DNA of 64,000 nt from Asterias amurensis (GCF_032118995.1 NC_092665.1:7745501-7809500), one strand, 5' to 3'; positions 12,501 to 22,200 are shown, counted from the stretch's first letter. Translations and numbers: made by a program. Notes: a model not told the origin generated them from the sequence alone.

Positions 12501-15500
12501 TTGTTACAGATGGACTGTGTGTTTATAACACAAAGGCTGAGTTGAGATTTGGCTGGAGTCACTGGTACTGGAACAGATGGGAGTGTAACTTCGGGTACGG
12601 GGGGTTTATGAACAGTTCTACGGCGACCAGCTTTTTTACCACGATGTGTAGGTCGGTAAACAGTGCTGGGATTTACAAAAAGGCCAAGGTTCTGTAATGA
12701 TAATATACAGGAAGGCAGAAAAGTTGTAGCACGTGTGGATGGGGCATAGCGGAGACTGAGAAGCTTGTTTCGTGAGTAGGAATTTGCAGAGTTTGGACTA
12801 GCTTCTGCTGAGTTTGAGTTATTGACACCTTCAGGGCCGGGATTTACAGCAATGTCACCAAAAATCACAATTTCCAAATGAAAAGTGGCTGGGGAGTTGT
12901 CATAGTAAGAAATAGGGCATTTCAGATATTTACGACACTGGATGAACTCTAGATGTGTCTTTGGCACAATTGATGCTGATGGAACAAAGCTGACCACAGA
13001 TGAGTCAGTACAGTACAATGGTCTAGCAAGCAGAGAGAGAATGAAAAGGATACTTACCTCCATTGTCCCCAGATGGGCGAACAATGTCCATGGACTAGGT
13101 GGATGACTGCACAGGATGCAGCCACCTAAGTGTGTGTAAGCTTTATACACCAGAATTCTCAACTGAGACAGTGAAAAATTCCAACAGAAAAACACTATTT
13201 TCACAATTCAGATGACTCCAGGATACACAGAAAAGGTCCTGTAGATTCCAGGTGTAGTAACAAATCCAGTTGTATAAAAATAAGAACACAAATTGAGCAA
13301 TATACTAAGAAATTAGCAAACAAACACAGAGCTGATTTGAGTGGCTGCTGTCAGGCGCTAAGTCAAATCTTGTCCATCTACTTGGAAGTTTTCTGAGAAT
13401 GCCACTCTAATGGTTTGTCATGACCTGTTTTTGTGTGTGTGATGATTTCCATGCCATGTGCTCTTGATGTTGTCTCTAGACGCTCTCATGGTTGGTTAGT
13501 GTGTTCTCTGTGCCAGCCAAACCATCAAGGCCAATTTGATCTTTGTATAAAATATATGGCAAAGTTTTGTCAATGATTACACTTTTTAAGTCCCCATACA
13601 CACTTTCACAAAGCAATTTGTTTCCAAAGTCTTATATATTTTATGTTATATTTGTTTGCATGATGCAGAATGTATATGCCAACTATTTGAACTTCCACAA
13701 TGAGAGAGTCAAGAAACTAGGTCTTAATCCTATGACCTGTTCCTTCAATGTGGGTGTATTTGTTGCCAATGTCAGTCTTTGGAAAGAACAAAAGATCACT
13801 GCCAAGTTGGACTACTGGCTAGCTCTCAATGCAAAGTAAGTAATCAAATCAAGTCAATGTCAAGATTATAATTCCTGTGGACATCAGGCCTGTGAAATCT
13901 CCGCTTTAAAGCTGATATCCGTGTTTTTTTATTGATCAGGTTGATTTTTTATTTCTGCTTTATTTTATATTTTAATTGTTCATAATTTTTTGTTCTTCCC
14001 CCTTATATAAACTTGGCATTTCTTATACAAGCTTGGCAACAATAATGTACAACTACAATAATGTGAGATAAGCCTAGTTACTGGATTAATGGGGTGCCCC
14101 AATTCGAACAGCGTAAATGCGGGATGCGCACTCACTTTAAGTTTTACAATCATTCTTACAACATGTAGTGTTTCAGCTAATTTTGTAAGGGTCCACTCAC
14201 TGGCCTGGTACATGTGCACCATTATTAATTGTGATACTTTTATTTATTTTGTGCAATGTGCAGGGATGATATATGGGGATCAGGGACTCTACGGGGTGGT
14301 GGTAATGCAGCACCACCCATGATGATTATCTTGTACAAACAACACACAGACATCCCACCAGAATGGCACGTCAGACACCTTGGTGAGTCTATACTAATTA
14401 TATTGACTAGAGTGCTAACCTGTTAATATGAACTGAAGCCGTGTGAATCCATGTTTGTGTACAAACCTAAGTAAAAGCTTTACATTTTTAGGATTTTTTT
14501 ACTGGCACTTAAGAGTATCAGCACTCTTTACCCCTCAGTCCAATAGGCATAAGGAGAATAAAAAGTAGTTGAAACCAGTGGTTATAAAATGCATGGTTAG
14601 AAGGATGTTTTAAAAAGAGAATATAACGATCCCCACAAATATGCCTCGAAATTGCACGGTTTTCCTAATATGAGGTTAACTAACACGGCACGCCATTTTA
14701 GAGTAAAGTTTTTGACTCCGTAAAATGGCCTACCGTGTTAGTTCACAAAGTAAAAGGAAAACCTTGAAAATTCAAGGCATGTTTGTGTGGATCGTTATAT
14801 TCTCTTTTTAAAACGTCTTTCTAACCATATCGATTTTATGACAAACACTTTCCATAGACCAACTCGCCTGATCCAAGGCTACATGTCCCTTTAACACAGT
14901 CCTAATCATAGCATCAAAGAGATTGAGGCTTGCAACATAGCAACATCGGTGGGTCATCACCATTTGCCATTTGGTGATGACCCCTGCGCAAGCTCAAAGA
15001 ATCATGCTAGATTCACCAACTCCAGAATCTTTGGACTCAAAATGATGTTATAAAACATTGTGAGAAACGGCTCCCTCTGAAGTAACGTAGTTTTTTAAGA
15101 AAGAGGTAAATTGTCACTGAATTGTTGAAAGACTTCAGGCCTAAAGCCTTTTATTAGGCATCTGATGAAAGCACACAAATTTGTGCAACAAGGGTGATTT
15201 TGTCTTGCAACTTAGATGACCAATTGAGTCAAAATTTTCACAGTTTTTTGTTTGTGTGGATGTGTTGAGATACAGCAAGTTGGAAGACTGGTCTTTGACA
15301 GTTACCAAAGGTGTCCAGTGCCTTGAATGCAGCTTGCCCTCTAATCCTGTCCCCGTATGCTCCCTCATTACTCTGAATGCCATAACCCAACCTTTCATTG
15401 AGACCATCATTTTGTCCTCACTTCTTTACTCTTATTGGATCGTAGCCACCCCATTGATTGTAAATAAATAAATGTGATTAGCTATAATTTCCTTGTTTTG

Positions 15501-15738
15501 TTTTATGTAATAAAAAGTAAAATCCTGTATTTTTTTCCCTTTTTGTTTTAACTATTTAGGTGTGACTTCAGGGACAAGATATTCAGAGAACTTTGTGAAA
15601 TCAGCCAAATTACTTCACTGGAATGGTCATTTCAAGCCGTGGGGAAGAACTTCTCAGCACACCCTTATTTGGGAGAAGTACTTTCTGCCAGATCCTATGG
15701 GTAAATTTAAATTAGTCCGAAAGTACAATGTTGCTTAA
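2484..15738 (+). CDS. GLT8D1: GLT8D1-like glycosyltransferase (family GT8), seven visible exons, first coding exon missing
   Basis: Coding exons 2484-2576, 3885-4155, 5709-5826, 7080-7268, 13669-13835, 14264-14382 and 15560-15738 join in frame with consensus GT-AG junctions and end in TAA. They encode about 378 residues; the vertebrate protein has about 371. Order: hydrophobic anchor rich in V and I (type II membrane protein), a stalk, a GT8 fold with the metal-binding DSD in VDSDTVVQGD, then SFNVGVFVAN, HVRHLG and the C-terminal LHWNGHFKPWG. GT8 enzymes are retaining transferases that use UDP-sugars; the acceptor of GLT8D1 is not settled. The expected place is the Golgi lumen. An in-frame TGA at 2450-2452 and a good acceptor at 2482-2483 show that the start codon is in an earlier exon that I could not find. 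The LINE in intron 4 is antisense. AATAAA at 15935 is a candidate poly(A) signal. GLT8D2 is a less likely alternative. Confidence 0.9.
2842..2990. mobile_element. palindromic MITE, CAGCCGATTTCA ends
   Basis: Ends CAGCCGATTTCA and GTGAAATCCACGGCTG with inverted CCTAACTTAGGA-type arms. A second copy is at 20474-20637. Confidence 0.65.
3262..3545. repeat. MITE-like repeat in GLT8D1 intron
   Basis: Starts GGGCCCAATTTCATGG and contains degenerate inverted CTGCGCTTAAG / CTTGACGTAAGTGCAG segments. No coding potential; boundaries approximate. Confidence 0.4.
3885..4155 (+). CDS. GLT8D1: GLT8D1 exon: stalk and first GT8 strand
   Basis: Phase 1 in, phase 2 out. A Q/P/K-rich stalk is followed by VVNVVVCSDEKTLGGLIATV and NSIWLNSK, the first nucleotide-binding strand and helix of the GT8 fold. 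Donor is GTAAGA. Confidence 0.9.
4330..4990. mobile_element. nested MITE region, GCTTCACC ends
   Basis: AAGCTTCACCCTTT and GGTGAAGCTTCAC repeats occur at the left and again near 4950. Inside are sequences of the GTTCCACT / GCGCAAACG element seen complete at 26371-26808. Confidence 0.5.
5300..5530 (+). mobile_element. tRNA-derived SINE
   Basis: GGGTTCGAGTCCCAGTCGTG (B box) followed by ACACTTGTGTCC and AAGCAAGACACTTAAC, a SINE body also seen at 7312 and 55487. A-box region degraded. Confidence 0.6.
5709..5826 (+). CDS. GLT8D1: GLT8D1 exon: linker to catalytic core
   Basis: Acceptor TTATTCAG. It reads SWFAVPALQDIDYTMVTFN then WIQTKPPDKDGKKDN and ends in phase 0 at the donor GTTAGT. It fits the SWL...YKIVNF segment of vertebrate GLT8D1. 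Confidence 0.85.
5895..6022. mobile_element. TTAA family 3 fragment
   Basis: CTGAGGTGCTGTTGTTTTTG and TTTTAGCATGTAAAAC of this family; both ends missing. Confidence 0.6.
6627..6992. mobile_element. TTAA family 1 copy
   Basis: GCTGGACACCTTTTGTAATT to ATTGTCCAGTGCCT, with TTAA at 6993. The left end has decayed. Confidence 0.75.
7080..7268 (+). CDS. GLT8D1: GLT8D1 exon: DxD motif
   Basis: Phase 0 exon of 63 codons. It contains YARFYFPRLFP and VDSDTVVQGDIAEL; the DSD is the Mn/UDP-sugar binding motif. Then comes GVAVALSDDCSS. Donor GTAATG follows CGC CAG. Confidence 0.93.
7312..7600 (+). mobile_element. tRNA-derived SINE
   Basis: GGCCTGGCGGTTAAGAGCAT (A box, Leu-like), CGGTCGTGACGCTTGTGTCC, AAGCAAGACACTTCAC. 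Same family as 55487-55800. Confidence 0.6.
8069..8232. mobile_element. TTAA family 2, right half
   Basis: AACGAGGTAAAAGAAAAACT to AAGGTAACATGTTCCT, TTAA at 8233. Left half absent. Confidence 0.75.
8557..9272. mobile_element. TA-flanked element splitting the fossil LINE
   Basis: Inverted ends GACTGTGCAAGTCTCGCGC and its complement (8560, 9271) with TA on each side. About 710 bp, no long ORF. The 3' UTR of the fossil LINE appears to continue on its left (8462-8556). Confidence 0.6.
9272..9539 (-). pseudogene. fossil 3' end of a second LINE, with C-terminal zinc finger
   Basis: Read on the minus strand, one frame gives SFKYLGAIITDTGSKSEIF and RVAQATTALEA, the end of a LINE reverse transcriptase. 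After an internal loss another frame gives CDICLRVCGSRIGLLSHRRS plus H, the C-x2-C ... H-x3-H finger at the C-terminus of many LINE proteins, then a stop. Shifts and deletions make it inactive. Confidence 0.7.
9540..9574. repeat. (AAT)n microsatellite
   Basis: About eleven AAT units on the plus strand; it is the 3' tail of the antisense LINE. Confidence 0.95.
9680..13204 (-). CDS. LINE ORF: APE endonuclease and reverse transcriptase, CR1/L2 group, with 2A-like motif
   Basis: One uninterrupted ORF of 1,174 codons. Residues 48-66 (Met48) form a hydrophobic, signal-like stretch. GDIAVNPGP at about 116-124 is a 2A-like ribosome-skipping motif (canonical D-V/I-E-x-N-P-G-P; Ala replaces Glu). The APE endonuclease spans about 222-440 (INTQSICNK, SETWL, TGDFNIH, LSDHYAV). 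The reverse transcriptase spans about 705-960 (IRPLIKKP, FKNYRPVAN, LLDLSAAFDTVDH, SVPQGSVLGP, YADDTQLY). The C-terminal part, SRLDNGNALLYSLP to LPLNLRS, is typical of CR1/L2-like elements. Met1 or Met48 could be the start. It lies antisense in intron 4 of GLT8D1. A full ORF suggests a recent insertion. Confidence 0.92.
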   Translation of the reverse strand: MKIVFFCWNFSLSQLRILVYKAYTHLGGCILCSHPPSPWTLFAHLGTMEVSILFILSLLARPLYCTDSSVVSFVPSASIVPKTHLEFIQCRKYLKCPISYYDNSPATFHLEIVIFGDIAVNPGPEGVNNSNSAEASPNSANSYSRNKLLSLRYAPSTRATTFLPSCILSLQNLGLFVNPSTVYRPTHRGKKAGRRRTVHKPPVPEVTLPSVPVPVTPAKSQLSLCVINTQSICNKYDDFADFVLQKDLDLVAVSETWLRPDDNLTCRQCTPAGYYFHHIPRPHKTGGGVAILYRSTLSVSVKSNDVQYTTFESLHAEVSGNSKSVRLVIVYRPERDSNGQHVTFSSFLREFENLILEYLLHPSEIIITGDFNIHVDDIHNTNANQFKHLLQAFGLTQHIKEPTHRLGHCLDLVITREISPPIVSNFVILPGLSDHYAVMCNLSLCKPKVPTVTIKSRQWKHVNPTEVFRDIGSHLANLEVDHDCLDSYVSQYESTVSDILDKYAPWKMRSVKVRTEVSWFNDDIRTARKICRQLERKWRKNGKLAIQRQEYRNQCKVVRNLINQAKIIHYSSQVQESSGDQKKLFKIIGKLLLKPKTPVLPSTYNDQDLANEFQKFFVTKISDIRSSFSSVPYNVPQTLPQLQPECRLSVFEPATVAEIQRVIMKSPSKSCELDPVSTSMIKQNIDIFVPYITKLVNESLSSGCFPDSLKVSYIRPLIKKPNLDKEIFKNYRPVANLKYLEKVIERVVSSRISDHIHTFNLSELFQSAYKPFHGTEAALVRVSNDILSAMDNGNLTALVLLDLSAAFDTVDHNILLSRLQNHLGIEDTALAWCKSYLYNRTQHVCIGTAISDPVVLNYSVPQGSVLGPQWFTLYTLPIRDIILKFNLNYHVYADDTQLYITFKSSQENANASIARLEKCIQEIRRWTQQNFLKLNDDKTEFLLFGSRQQLTKVSVPYISIGDARIAPSLKARNLGVIFDSSMTLQPHINNIVRLSSYHIRNIGKIRKYLDKSATEKVIHAFVTSRLDNGNALLYSLPNNQISRLQRLQNTAARIVTLSRKSCSITPILKQLHWLPISQRIIFKLMLIVHKALNGKAPHYISELLHVYTPSRNLRSSSMLLLIEPKSRHSWGDRSFSVAAPRIWNSLPLNLRSCVCTAKFKSLLKTYLMSQVFND
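13205..13668. other. rest of GLT8D1 intron 4
   Basis: The first ~120 bases are probably LINE 5' UTR. The rest shows no recognisable element up to the pyrimidine-rich acceptor at 13667. Confidence 0.4.
13669..13835 (+). CDS. GLT8D1: GLT8D1 exon: SFNVGVFVAN
   Basis: Acceptor TGATGCAG, donor GTAAGT. It encodes YLNFHNERVKKLGLNP, TCSFNVGVFVANVSLWK and the following helix. It lies 6.4 kb after the previous exon because of the LINE insertion. Confidence 0.93.
14264..14382 (+). CDS. GLT8D1: GLT8D1 exon: GT8 core
   Basis: Acceptor AATGTGCAG, donor GTGAGT. It encodes DDIWGSGTLRGGGNAAPPMM, then ILYKQHTDIPPEWHVRHLG, matching the PPLLIVFYQQH...WNVRHLG region of vertebrate GLT8D1. Confidence 0.92.
14565..14890. 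mobile_element. TTAA family 2 foldback, near-complete
   Basis: Arms meet at TTTTTGACTCCGTAAAATGG (about 14707). TTAA at 14891; the left end has lost its last ~40 bases. Confidence 0.8.
15036..15325. mobile_element. TTAA family 1, one end missing
   Basis: TTATAAAACATTGTGAGAAA to ACCAAAGGTGTCCAGTGCCT. Truncated on the left. Confidence 0.7.
15560..15738 (+). CDS. GLT8D1: GLT8D1 last exon: KPW motif and stop
   Basis: Acceptor TATTTAG. It encodes GTRYSENFVKSAKLLHWNG then HFKPWGRT, IWEKYFLPDPMGKFKLVRKY and TAA. The LHWNGxxKPW segment holds the His that completes metal binding in GT8 enzymes. Confidence 0.93.
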
Positions 15739-15934
15739 AGTGGCCTCAACATCATGCCAATACAAAAGGGTCCAGAAAGATCACTGAATAAGTGTTTTCC
15801 GTTTACCTCAGCATCCAAAGTTTGGAACTTGTAATTAAAATATCAATACTGAGGATAACCAACACCACCTATTCTATCTAGCCCCCCCCCCCCCCCCCGA
15901 AAAGAAGAAAACATCCTTTTTACTCTATCCTATA

Positions 15935-15940
15935 ATAAAT
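15935..15940 (+). terminator. candidate poly(A) signal of GLT8D1
   Basis: AATAAA about 200 bases after the stop codon. It is the nearest canonical hexamer seen on the plus strand; no transcript evidence is available. Confidence 0.4.
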
Positions 15941-16079
15941 TCTCTGAATGATAATTGTTACTCTTGTTCCTCCTGACAGTCGTAGACCGGAGGTTTGCAA
16001 AGAACCATATATTTATACATGCGTAGCAAAACTGTCTGAATGTTATCACATAATCCTTAGTAGGTCTGAGAAGCGTCAC

Positions 16080-16262
16080 AAAGGCCGAGTCACACTGCAG
16101 CGATAACAAAAACGTTAATGATCACGCTGCAAAGAGAACGCACTCTATTGGTTGAATAAGCATGTGCGTATTCTGCGTGGAGCAATTCAACCAATTGAAT
16201 GCGTTTTCTTTACGCCGTGATTGTTATCGTTTTTTTGTTATAGCTGCAGTGTGACTTGGTCT
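16080..16262. mobile_element. foldback MITE, GTCACACTGCAG ends
   Basis: AGTCACACTGCAGCGATAAC at the left and TTATAGCTGCAGTGTGACTT at the right are inverted copies; the inner parts also pair (CCTATTGGTTGAATA-type arms). Confidence 0.7.
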
Positions 16263-16743
16263 TAAGAGTTGCACCGGGTTAGTGCAACTTTCAAAATGAG
16301 TCATATTACATTGCCGCATACAACAACTTAAAGCCAAGAACGTTTTGATTGCTGATTGCTGACTCAATTGAGAAGTCACTTCCATTGACATTTATAGGTT
16401 CTGTAGTGTTGCAATGATTTGTGTACAAAACTAAATGTGTGACATTGCAGATGCCAAGAAATAAGAAATTATAGTTTTAAAATTAACTTTCAACATAAAA
16501 TATTGCATTTGTAGAAGAACCAATTATTCAGAATGTTAAACTAATTTTGAGTAAAGTTTAGTCATTTAATTTAGTCTTAAAATGGCTTCTGAAAAACTAT
16601 ATGAAAGATGAGAAGTGGTGGCATTGAAAAGACCTGGGATGCGTTCCATTTAGTCAATGTCACCCTTAAAGTTTGACAGTCCTGTGTCCAAAACTGACAT
16701 GCACATTCACATTTATTTGTCAATCATTTTGCTGAATTGTTAA

Positions 16744-17100
16744 AGGCAGTGGACACTTTGGCAATTACTCAAAATCATTGTTAGCATAAAAACTTACTTT
16801 GTATCGAGCAATGGAGAGCTGTTGATAGTATAAAACATTGTGAGAAACGGCTCCCTCTGAAGTAACGTAGTTTTTGAGGAGGAATTAGTTCCTCATTAAA
16901 ATATTTGAATTGAATTCGAGACTCAGCTGAGGTTTTGAGTTCCAGGCATCTGAAAGCAAACAACTCATGCCACACACAAGGGTGTTTTTTCTTCTATTAT
17001 TGCAACTTCGACAACCGATTGAGTTCAAATTTTCACAGGTTTGTTATTTTATGCATATAATGAGATACACCAAGTGAACTACCAAAGGTGTCCAGTGTCT
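16744..17100. mobile_element. TTAA family 1, complete
   Basis: TTAA at 16740-16743 and 17101-17104; ends AGGCAGTGGACACTTTGG and AGGTGTCCAGTGTCT. Confidence 0.85.
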
Positions 17101-17499
17101 TTAACAACTATTCCGTCAGTTGGTCAATGTGTTGTCTGCTCTTGCAAGTATTAGAGAATATTCAGTAATCACTTTAATCAATATATCAAAGTATTTTTGT
17201 AATGAGATGATTTGAATAGGATTTTTGTATCAAACATTTTTAACTTTCATAGACTTGCCAATACTTACATTTACTTTTTAAAAGTTGCCCAATTTACGCA
17301 CACCTCCTGGTCAATGGGTGAATGTCACAATTATTTAAATTGCAAGTAGGCCAACGTTTGCAATGTTCACCAGTGTGTAACGCAGTTTTTCCACCAGGGT
17401 GCCCAATTTTTTGTCTGTTGTTGCAAACCTTTCGAACAGCCTAAATTTTACCCTCGTAATATTTGAGCCTCTTGCCAATTGAGTATATTATTTGCTTAA

Positions 17500-17577
17500 A
17501 GGGACACGTTGCCTTGGATCAAATGGTTTCAGACACTTTTCATAAACCAACTCGCCGGATCCAAGGCAACGTGTCCC
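17500..17577. mobile_element. TTAA family 2, 78-bp internally deleted form
   Basis: Only the two ends remain (AGGGACACGTTGCCTTGGAT and GATCCAAGGCAACGTGTCCC), flanked by TTAA. Confidence 0.8.
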
Positions 17578-17599
17578 TTAAAGCAACTGGACCAAGGAC

Positions 17600-18500
17600 A
17601 TTCACCTTGATGAATGTTACAATTCATTTTAGAATTTAATAATATCCAGGAAAGGGGGGGGGGCTGTATCTTATGAACAAGCTGATAATGATTTTCATTT
17701 TTATGAACACGAGTTCAGATTTCACTAGTATGATATCTTGCCAAGAAAATATCGGTGCTTTTACAGGTTTATCTTTTAATTATGTAAATTAGTTTTTATC
17801 TTTTTAATCATAGCTAACAACAGGGTACTCATGACATTATAATTGTATGTTTAATTTTAAAAACTCGAAATGTTAGTGTTTTATAAACTAGTATTATTTT
17901 AAAGTTTTGCCTCTCATGACATGCCATTTTAATGTGACTGAATAACTAGTGTCAGGACCATTAAATGTACCTTTACTACCCTTCTAGGGCAATATCATGA
18001 TAATAAAACATCATTTATCAAATTTCAAGCACTAATGTATTCGTATAAGGGTAAACTAGTTTTGAGAGTAGTTAATTGGCCCGTCTTTTTGTGCTATGAG
18101 TGGACCAAGAGCAAACCAAATTTGTTTGAAAATAAAAAAGTGGTGTTCCAATCGTTACAATGTATATTTCTCTCAGCCATATCTCTCTCATGGTTAAATC
18201 ATTGGAGGTACAGTTGCATGATTGAATCATCATCCATGATTAAATCATTCTCCATGATTGAATCCTTCCCAATAGACCTTGAGTTCGTTTTTGGCGGCTG
18301 TAACCAATAATTGTTTCTGACGTCATAACCAAAACGGTAACCGAGCTTACAACTCGGTTATCGTTCAGTCTGAACAGCAGAACCAACGACCAACAACCGA
18401 AACAGTTTTTGGTTGGGGTCGCCAAAACGCACTCCTTATTGCCATTCCCGCTCGCTGATTATTCTCAATTGTCGAAAGGCATCCTGGGAAGGAAAAAGGG
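17600..18500. other. intergenic, GLT8D1 to uncharacterised gene
   Basis: A poly-G run at about 17657 and AT-rich unique-looking DNA. 18195-18265 repeats ATGATTGAATCAT-type units. No exon seen. Confidence 0.4.
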
Positions 18501-18509
18501 GCTTTTCTG

Positions 18510-19062
18510 GGCTCGATTTCACAAAGCATTAAAACCCATCGTAAGTCAAATTGTCAGTATCACCAAAGTGATTTGTATTGTGATATCACACTTTACTTAG
18601 CAACTGCGATTGATTTGCAGTTAATATCTATCGTATTTTTTTTTTTTTTGTGAAATCGACCTCGGCACATAGATTTAAGATTGATCGTAACTGCAAATCA
18701 ACTGTAGTTGCTAAGTACAGTGTGATGTCACAATACAAATCACTATGGAGATACTGACACTTAGTCTTGCCATGATTTTTAATGCTTTGTGAAATCGGCC
18801 CCAGTGTTCGATTTCGATGTCACAAAGAACCTAGATTCATGGTAAGACAAATTGTCAGTATCGCCATAGTGATTTGCACTGTGACATCACACTTTACTAA
18901 GCAACTACGATTGATTTGCAGTTACGATCAATTAGAGCTATTTTTGTGAAATTGGCCCTAGGGCTCGACTTCACAAAGCACTAAGATTCATCGTGGTGAG
19001 AGTTGTACCTATCGCTATAGTGGTTTGTTTTGTAACATCACACTTTGTGAAATCGGCCCCAG
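18510..19062. mobile_element. cluster of GATTTCACAAAGC foldback elements
   Basis: At least three related copies: a foldback 18510-18802 with arms meeting at a poly-T, a direct copy 18810-18960 and a truncated one to 19062. Shared words: ATTGTCAGTATC, GCAACTACGATTGATTTGCA. Another copy at 48945-49730 is split by a hAT-like element. Confidence 0.7.
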
Positions 19063-19076
19063 TTGCTAACTAAAAT

Positions 19077-19272
19077 TTACATATTGTGTAAGAGTCTTTG
19101 TACAGCATTATGCTCATCACTGGCTAAAGTATCTTTCCGTCTCTGATATTCTTTGTAGTCCTCCATGTTAAGGTCATCGTATTTACGAATGATGACGTAC
19201 TCTCCGTTGATTTTTAGGCCATCACATAGCAACAGATACCTTGTGTCAAAATCTTTGACTTTTATCAGCCAT
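19077..19272 (-). CDS. uncharacterised gene, last exon
   Basis: Acceptor CTCTCCAG. It encodes the second half of the domain, then a charged helix (MEDYKEYQRRKDTLASDEHN) and TAA. Confidence 0.75.
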
Positions 19273-22200
19273 CTGGAGAGAAACAAATAATTGATCTTTA
19301 TTAGAGGCCAAATTGATAAGGGCTATGAACTCCATGTTGAACAGTCCTTTCCCGGTCATTTACAGCAGTTTCACGCATTTTCCCCTAATCCTTTCAAACC
19401 TGGGTTTCTTTAACAGAAGAATCCTCCCATTCTTGAGCAAGTACACCTCCAATTGCTTGTCCGAGGAACCTCTTGAAGGATTCGGATACTTTTTCAAAAT
19501 GTCCACAGATTTACGTTAAACTTACAGGGTCACAAAATAGTTTTTGTCTCATGAGACCAAAACTATTTTAGCATGTAAAATCCCCTTAACCAGTTATAAT
19601 ATTATACCAAAACCATAGCATAACTGGTTAATACGTTTTTACATGCTAAAACTGAGACGAAAATTATTACTTTTACTCATTTCTCAAAAACTACAGCACC
19701 TCAGTAAGTAAAATTTCAAGGGAAGCTTTCTACTATCATAATCTTAAAACTGTGTAAGTTTAATGTAAATCTGTTGACATTGTGTTTTTTTTTAAGAAAA
19801 AGTACATGTACCCTTTAAAGGGAAGGTACACGTTTGGTAGATGGGCAAAGACCAGTCTTCTCACTTGATGTGTATCCCAACATAAGCATAAAAAACAAGC
19901 CTGTGAAAGTTTGAGCTAAATTGGTCATCGAAGTTGCGAGAAAATGACGAGAGCTTGAAAAGACTTCTGGCTAGAATTCTTTTATTATTTTAGTGAGAAA
20001 TTACCTCTTTCTCAAAATCTGTGCTACTTCAGAGGGAGCCGTTTCCCACAATGTTTTATACTATCAACAGCTCTCCAATGCTCGTTAATATTTGTTTTGA
20101 GTAATTTGCCAAACGTGTACCTTCCCTATAAATTTGACGAGAGCCAGTCCAAATCCTGTTATTTGCAGCGACCACAATTTTATTATTTCTTAGTAATTAT
20201 GAATAGTATAATAACTGCATCAGGGATATTTAATAAACTCTATTTTGTTGTACCCTGCACCATGTGGGGTTAAATGGGCACTACACAGCCTGTATTGATT
20301 TGAACCCATGACCGGGGTAAAAACCGAAACATGCAATAATTCATTTTATCAATACAAAATCAAATGCTTTATTCTCAGCATATCATAATATCACATTTCT
20401 CCCATGTGAGTTACATACTTGGATCGGTGGTTGCCATGCTAAGCTTGGTTGGTTATGTTTATTTACTACAGCAGCCGATTTCACGAAACGCTAGGATTAA
20501 TCCTATCTCGAGTTAGGACGAGTAACCCGTCCTAACTATGGGTTCAATGCGTCCTATGTATTTGGATACGAAACTGAACCCGTCCTAAGTCCTAAGATTA
20601 ATCCTAAGTTAGGAAGACTTTTGTGAAATCGACGGCAGCTGGCCATATAAGGCAATTTTGGGGCGGATCTGCAGGATCAAGCCAGCAACCAATCAGCAAT
20701 GACATATTGAATTGGATAGTGATTGGTCATAAGTTACACATATAAGATATGTCAGCCAATGAGTGCACAATATAGGATGACATTTTTTGGAGGGAGTTTT
20801 GCTTGCTTGAGTGTCACTTTGTCACAACTTGTGGACTTCTTGTCAAACCTCTTGTCTTGTTTTTACTGCACACACCGCCGCCATGGGCTATAAACATATA
20901 GACCCTATGCATCCATGCATGCTCCTACTCAAATTTTATATTTTCAAGGAGGGACTTAAAATTATTGGCATCAGGGGCTGATTTAACTTGTGGCAGGAGT
21001 GAGTTCCAGATTGGTATAGTTCTTGGATACAAGGAGCAACGGTAGCAGTCTCTGTTTGATCTCCCCTACTACCTTTGAAAGGGTAATTTTTGCAGAAAAT
21101 CATAAATTGTATCACATCATTTCTAGTGGGTAACCAAGGTTATGTAAAGTAATTTGTTTTTTTCTTACGAAAGCGCCATCCGTATTTCGGTCGGGCTATC
21201 TTACCTGGCCCCTCGTTCTCCAACTTGGGGATTTTCTGATGGGTGCCGAGGACATCATTATTACGGGGGTCGGGGTAAGAATGATATGTGAGAATCATGA
21301 AACAATAAATGTGAGCATGGGCAATGCTAGTCAGTTACCCACGGGGTTCTGTGTGCTGCAATGCGGCTATTCATCATACTATAAGATTAGTGAATAGACA
21401 TTTCAGATTGGCTTACCTGTTGTTGATGCCCGCTGTGCCAAGAATCACATTCATGTCAACAAATTGAATACTTTCAATGTCGTCAATGCTAACGGTGTGC
21501 ATTGATTGGATAGCCTTGACGATGTCGTGATGATTTAAGTCCACTCCGGGGTAAGCAAAGCAGATTGTGAGAGGTGACAAAACTGGAGGCTCTGTGAAAA
21601 AGCGGATTTTGCGGAGCGAAAATTCCGCCGACCTTGACTTGTGTTTTTTCCGACGATATCTTGAATGCAGAGGAGTGTTTCTTGGTTGCTGGTTATCAAT
21701 ACTGGCCACAGTACTGTCGTGTGATCTAGATCGTCTATAAATTCAATCCAAAACAAACAAATAAACGTATTACTAGCATCTTATACTTCAAGAACTGGCC
21801 GTGGTACTCTCTAATGCAAAAGAAAGAAAAGGCACTCTTTGAAGAGCCATAAGGGACAACTCTTTTTCGAGTGGTCTTCGCATCTTTTTGAGTGATGTTT
21901 CACTCTGTCCTGGAGTGAAACTCCTCTAAAAGAGTGAAATAATCACCACTCTTTTTAAAGAGCCATATGAGGAACAACTCGAAATGTAAAGAGTGGTGTT
22001 TTTCACTCTTTTACATCTAGAGAGGGGCCCTACAGGGGCGAAGTTGATGTAGTCTATGGTGAGAAGAGGTTTCATAGTGCGCGGCCCGCCCCCTGTTCTA
22101 CTCTTACACTTGATCCCTGCCGTTCAGTGTTTAAAATCAATTGGCCAGCAGTGTGATTGGTTCCACCAAAATGTACCTTTTGATGGGGGTATGGATATAA

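Larger units (their letters stand above)
9540..13330 (-). mobile_element. nearly complete CR1/L2-like LINE
   Basis: The 3' UTR after the stop contains the tail GCGCATTACAAGTC followed by a (TTA)n run at 9540-9574, the microsatellite end usual in this group. The 5' boundary near 13.3 kb is uncertain, and no target duplication was found. Confidence 0.8.

Noticed and set aside
12334..12697. Plus-strand ORFs of 64 and 75 codons
   Set aside because: Antisense to the LINE endonuclease region; no independent support.
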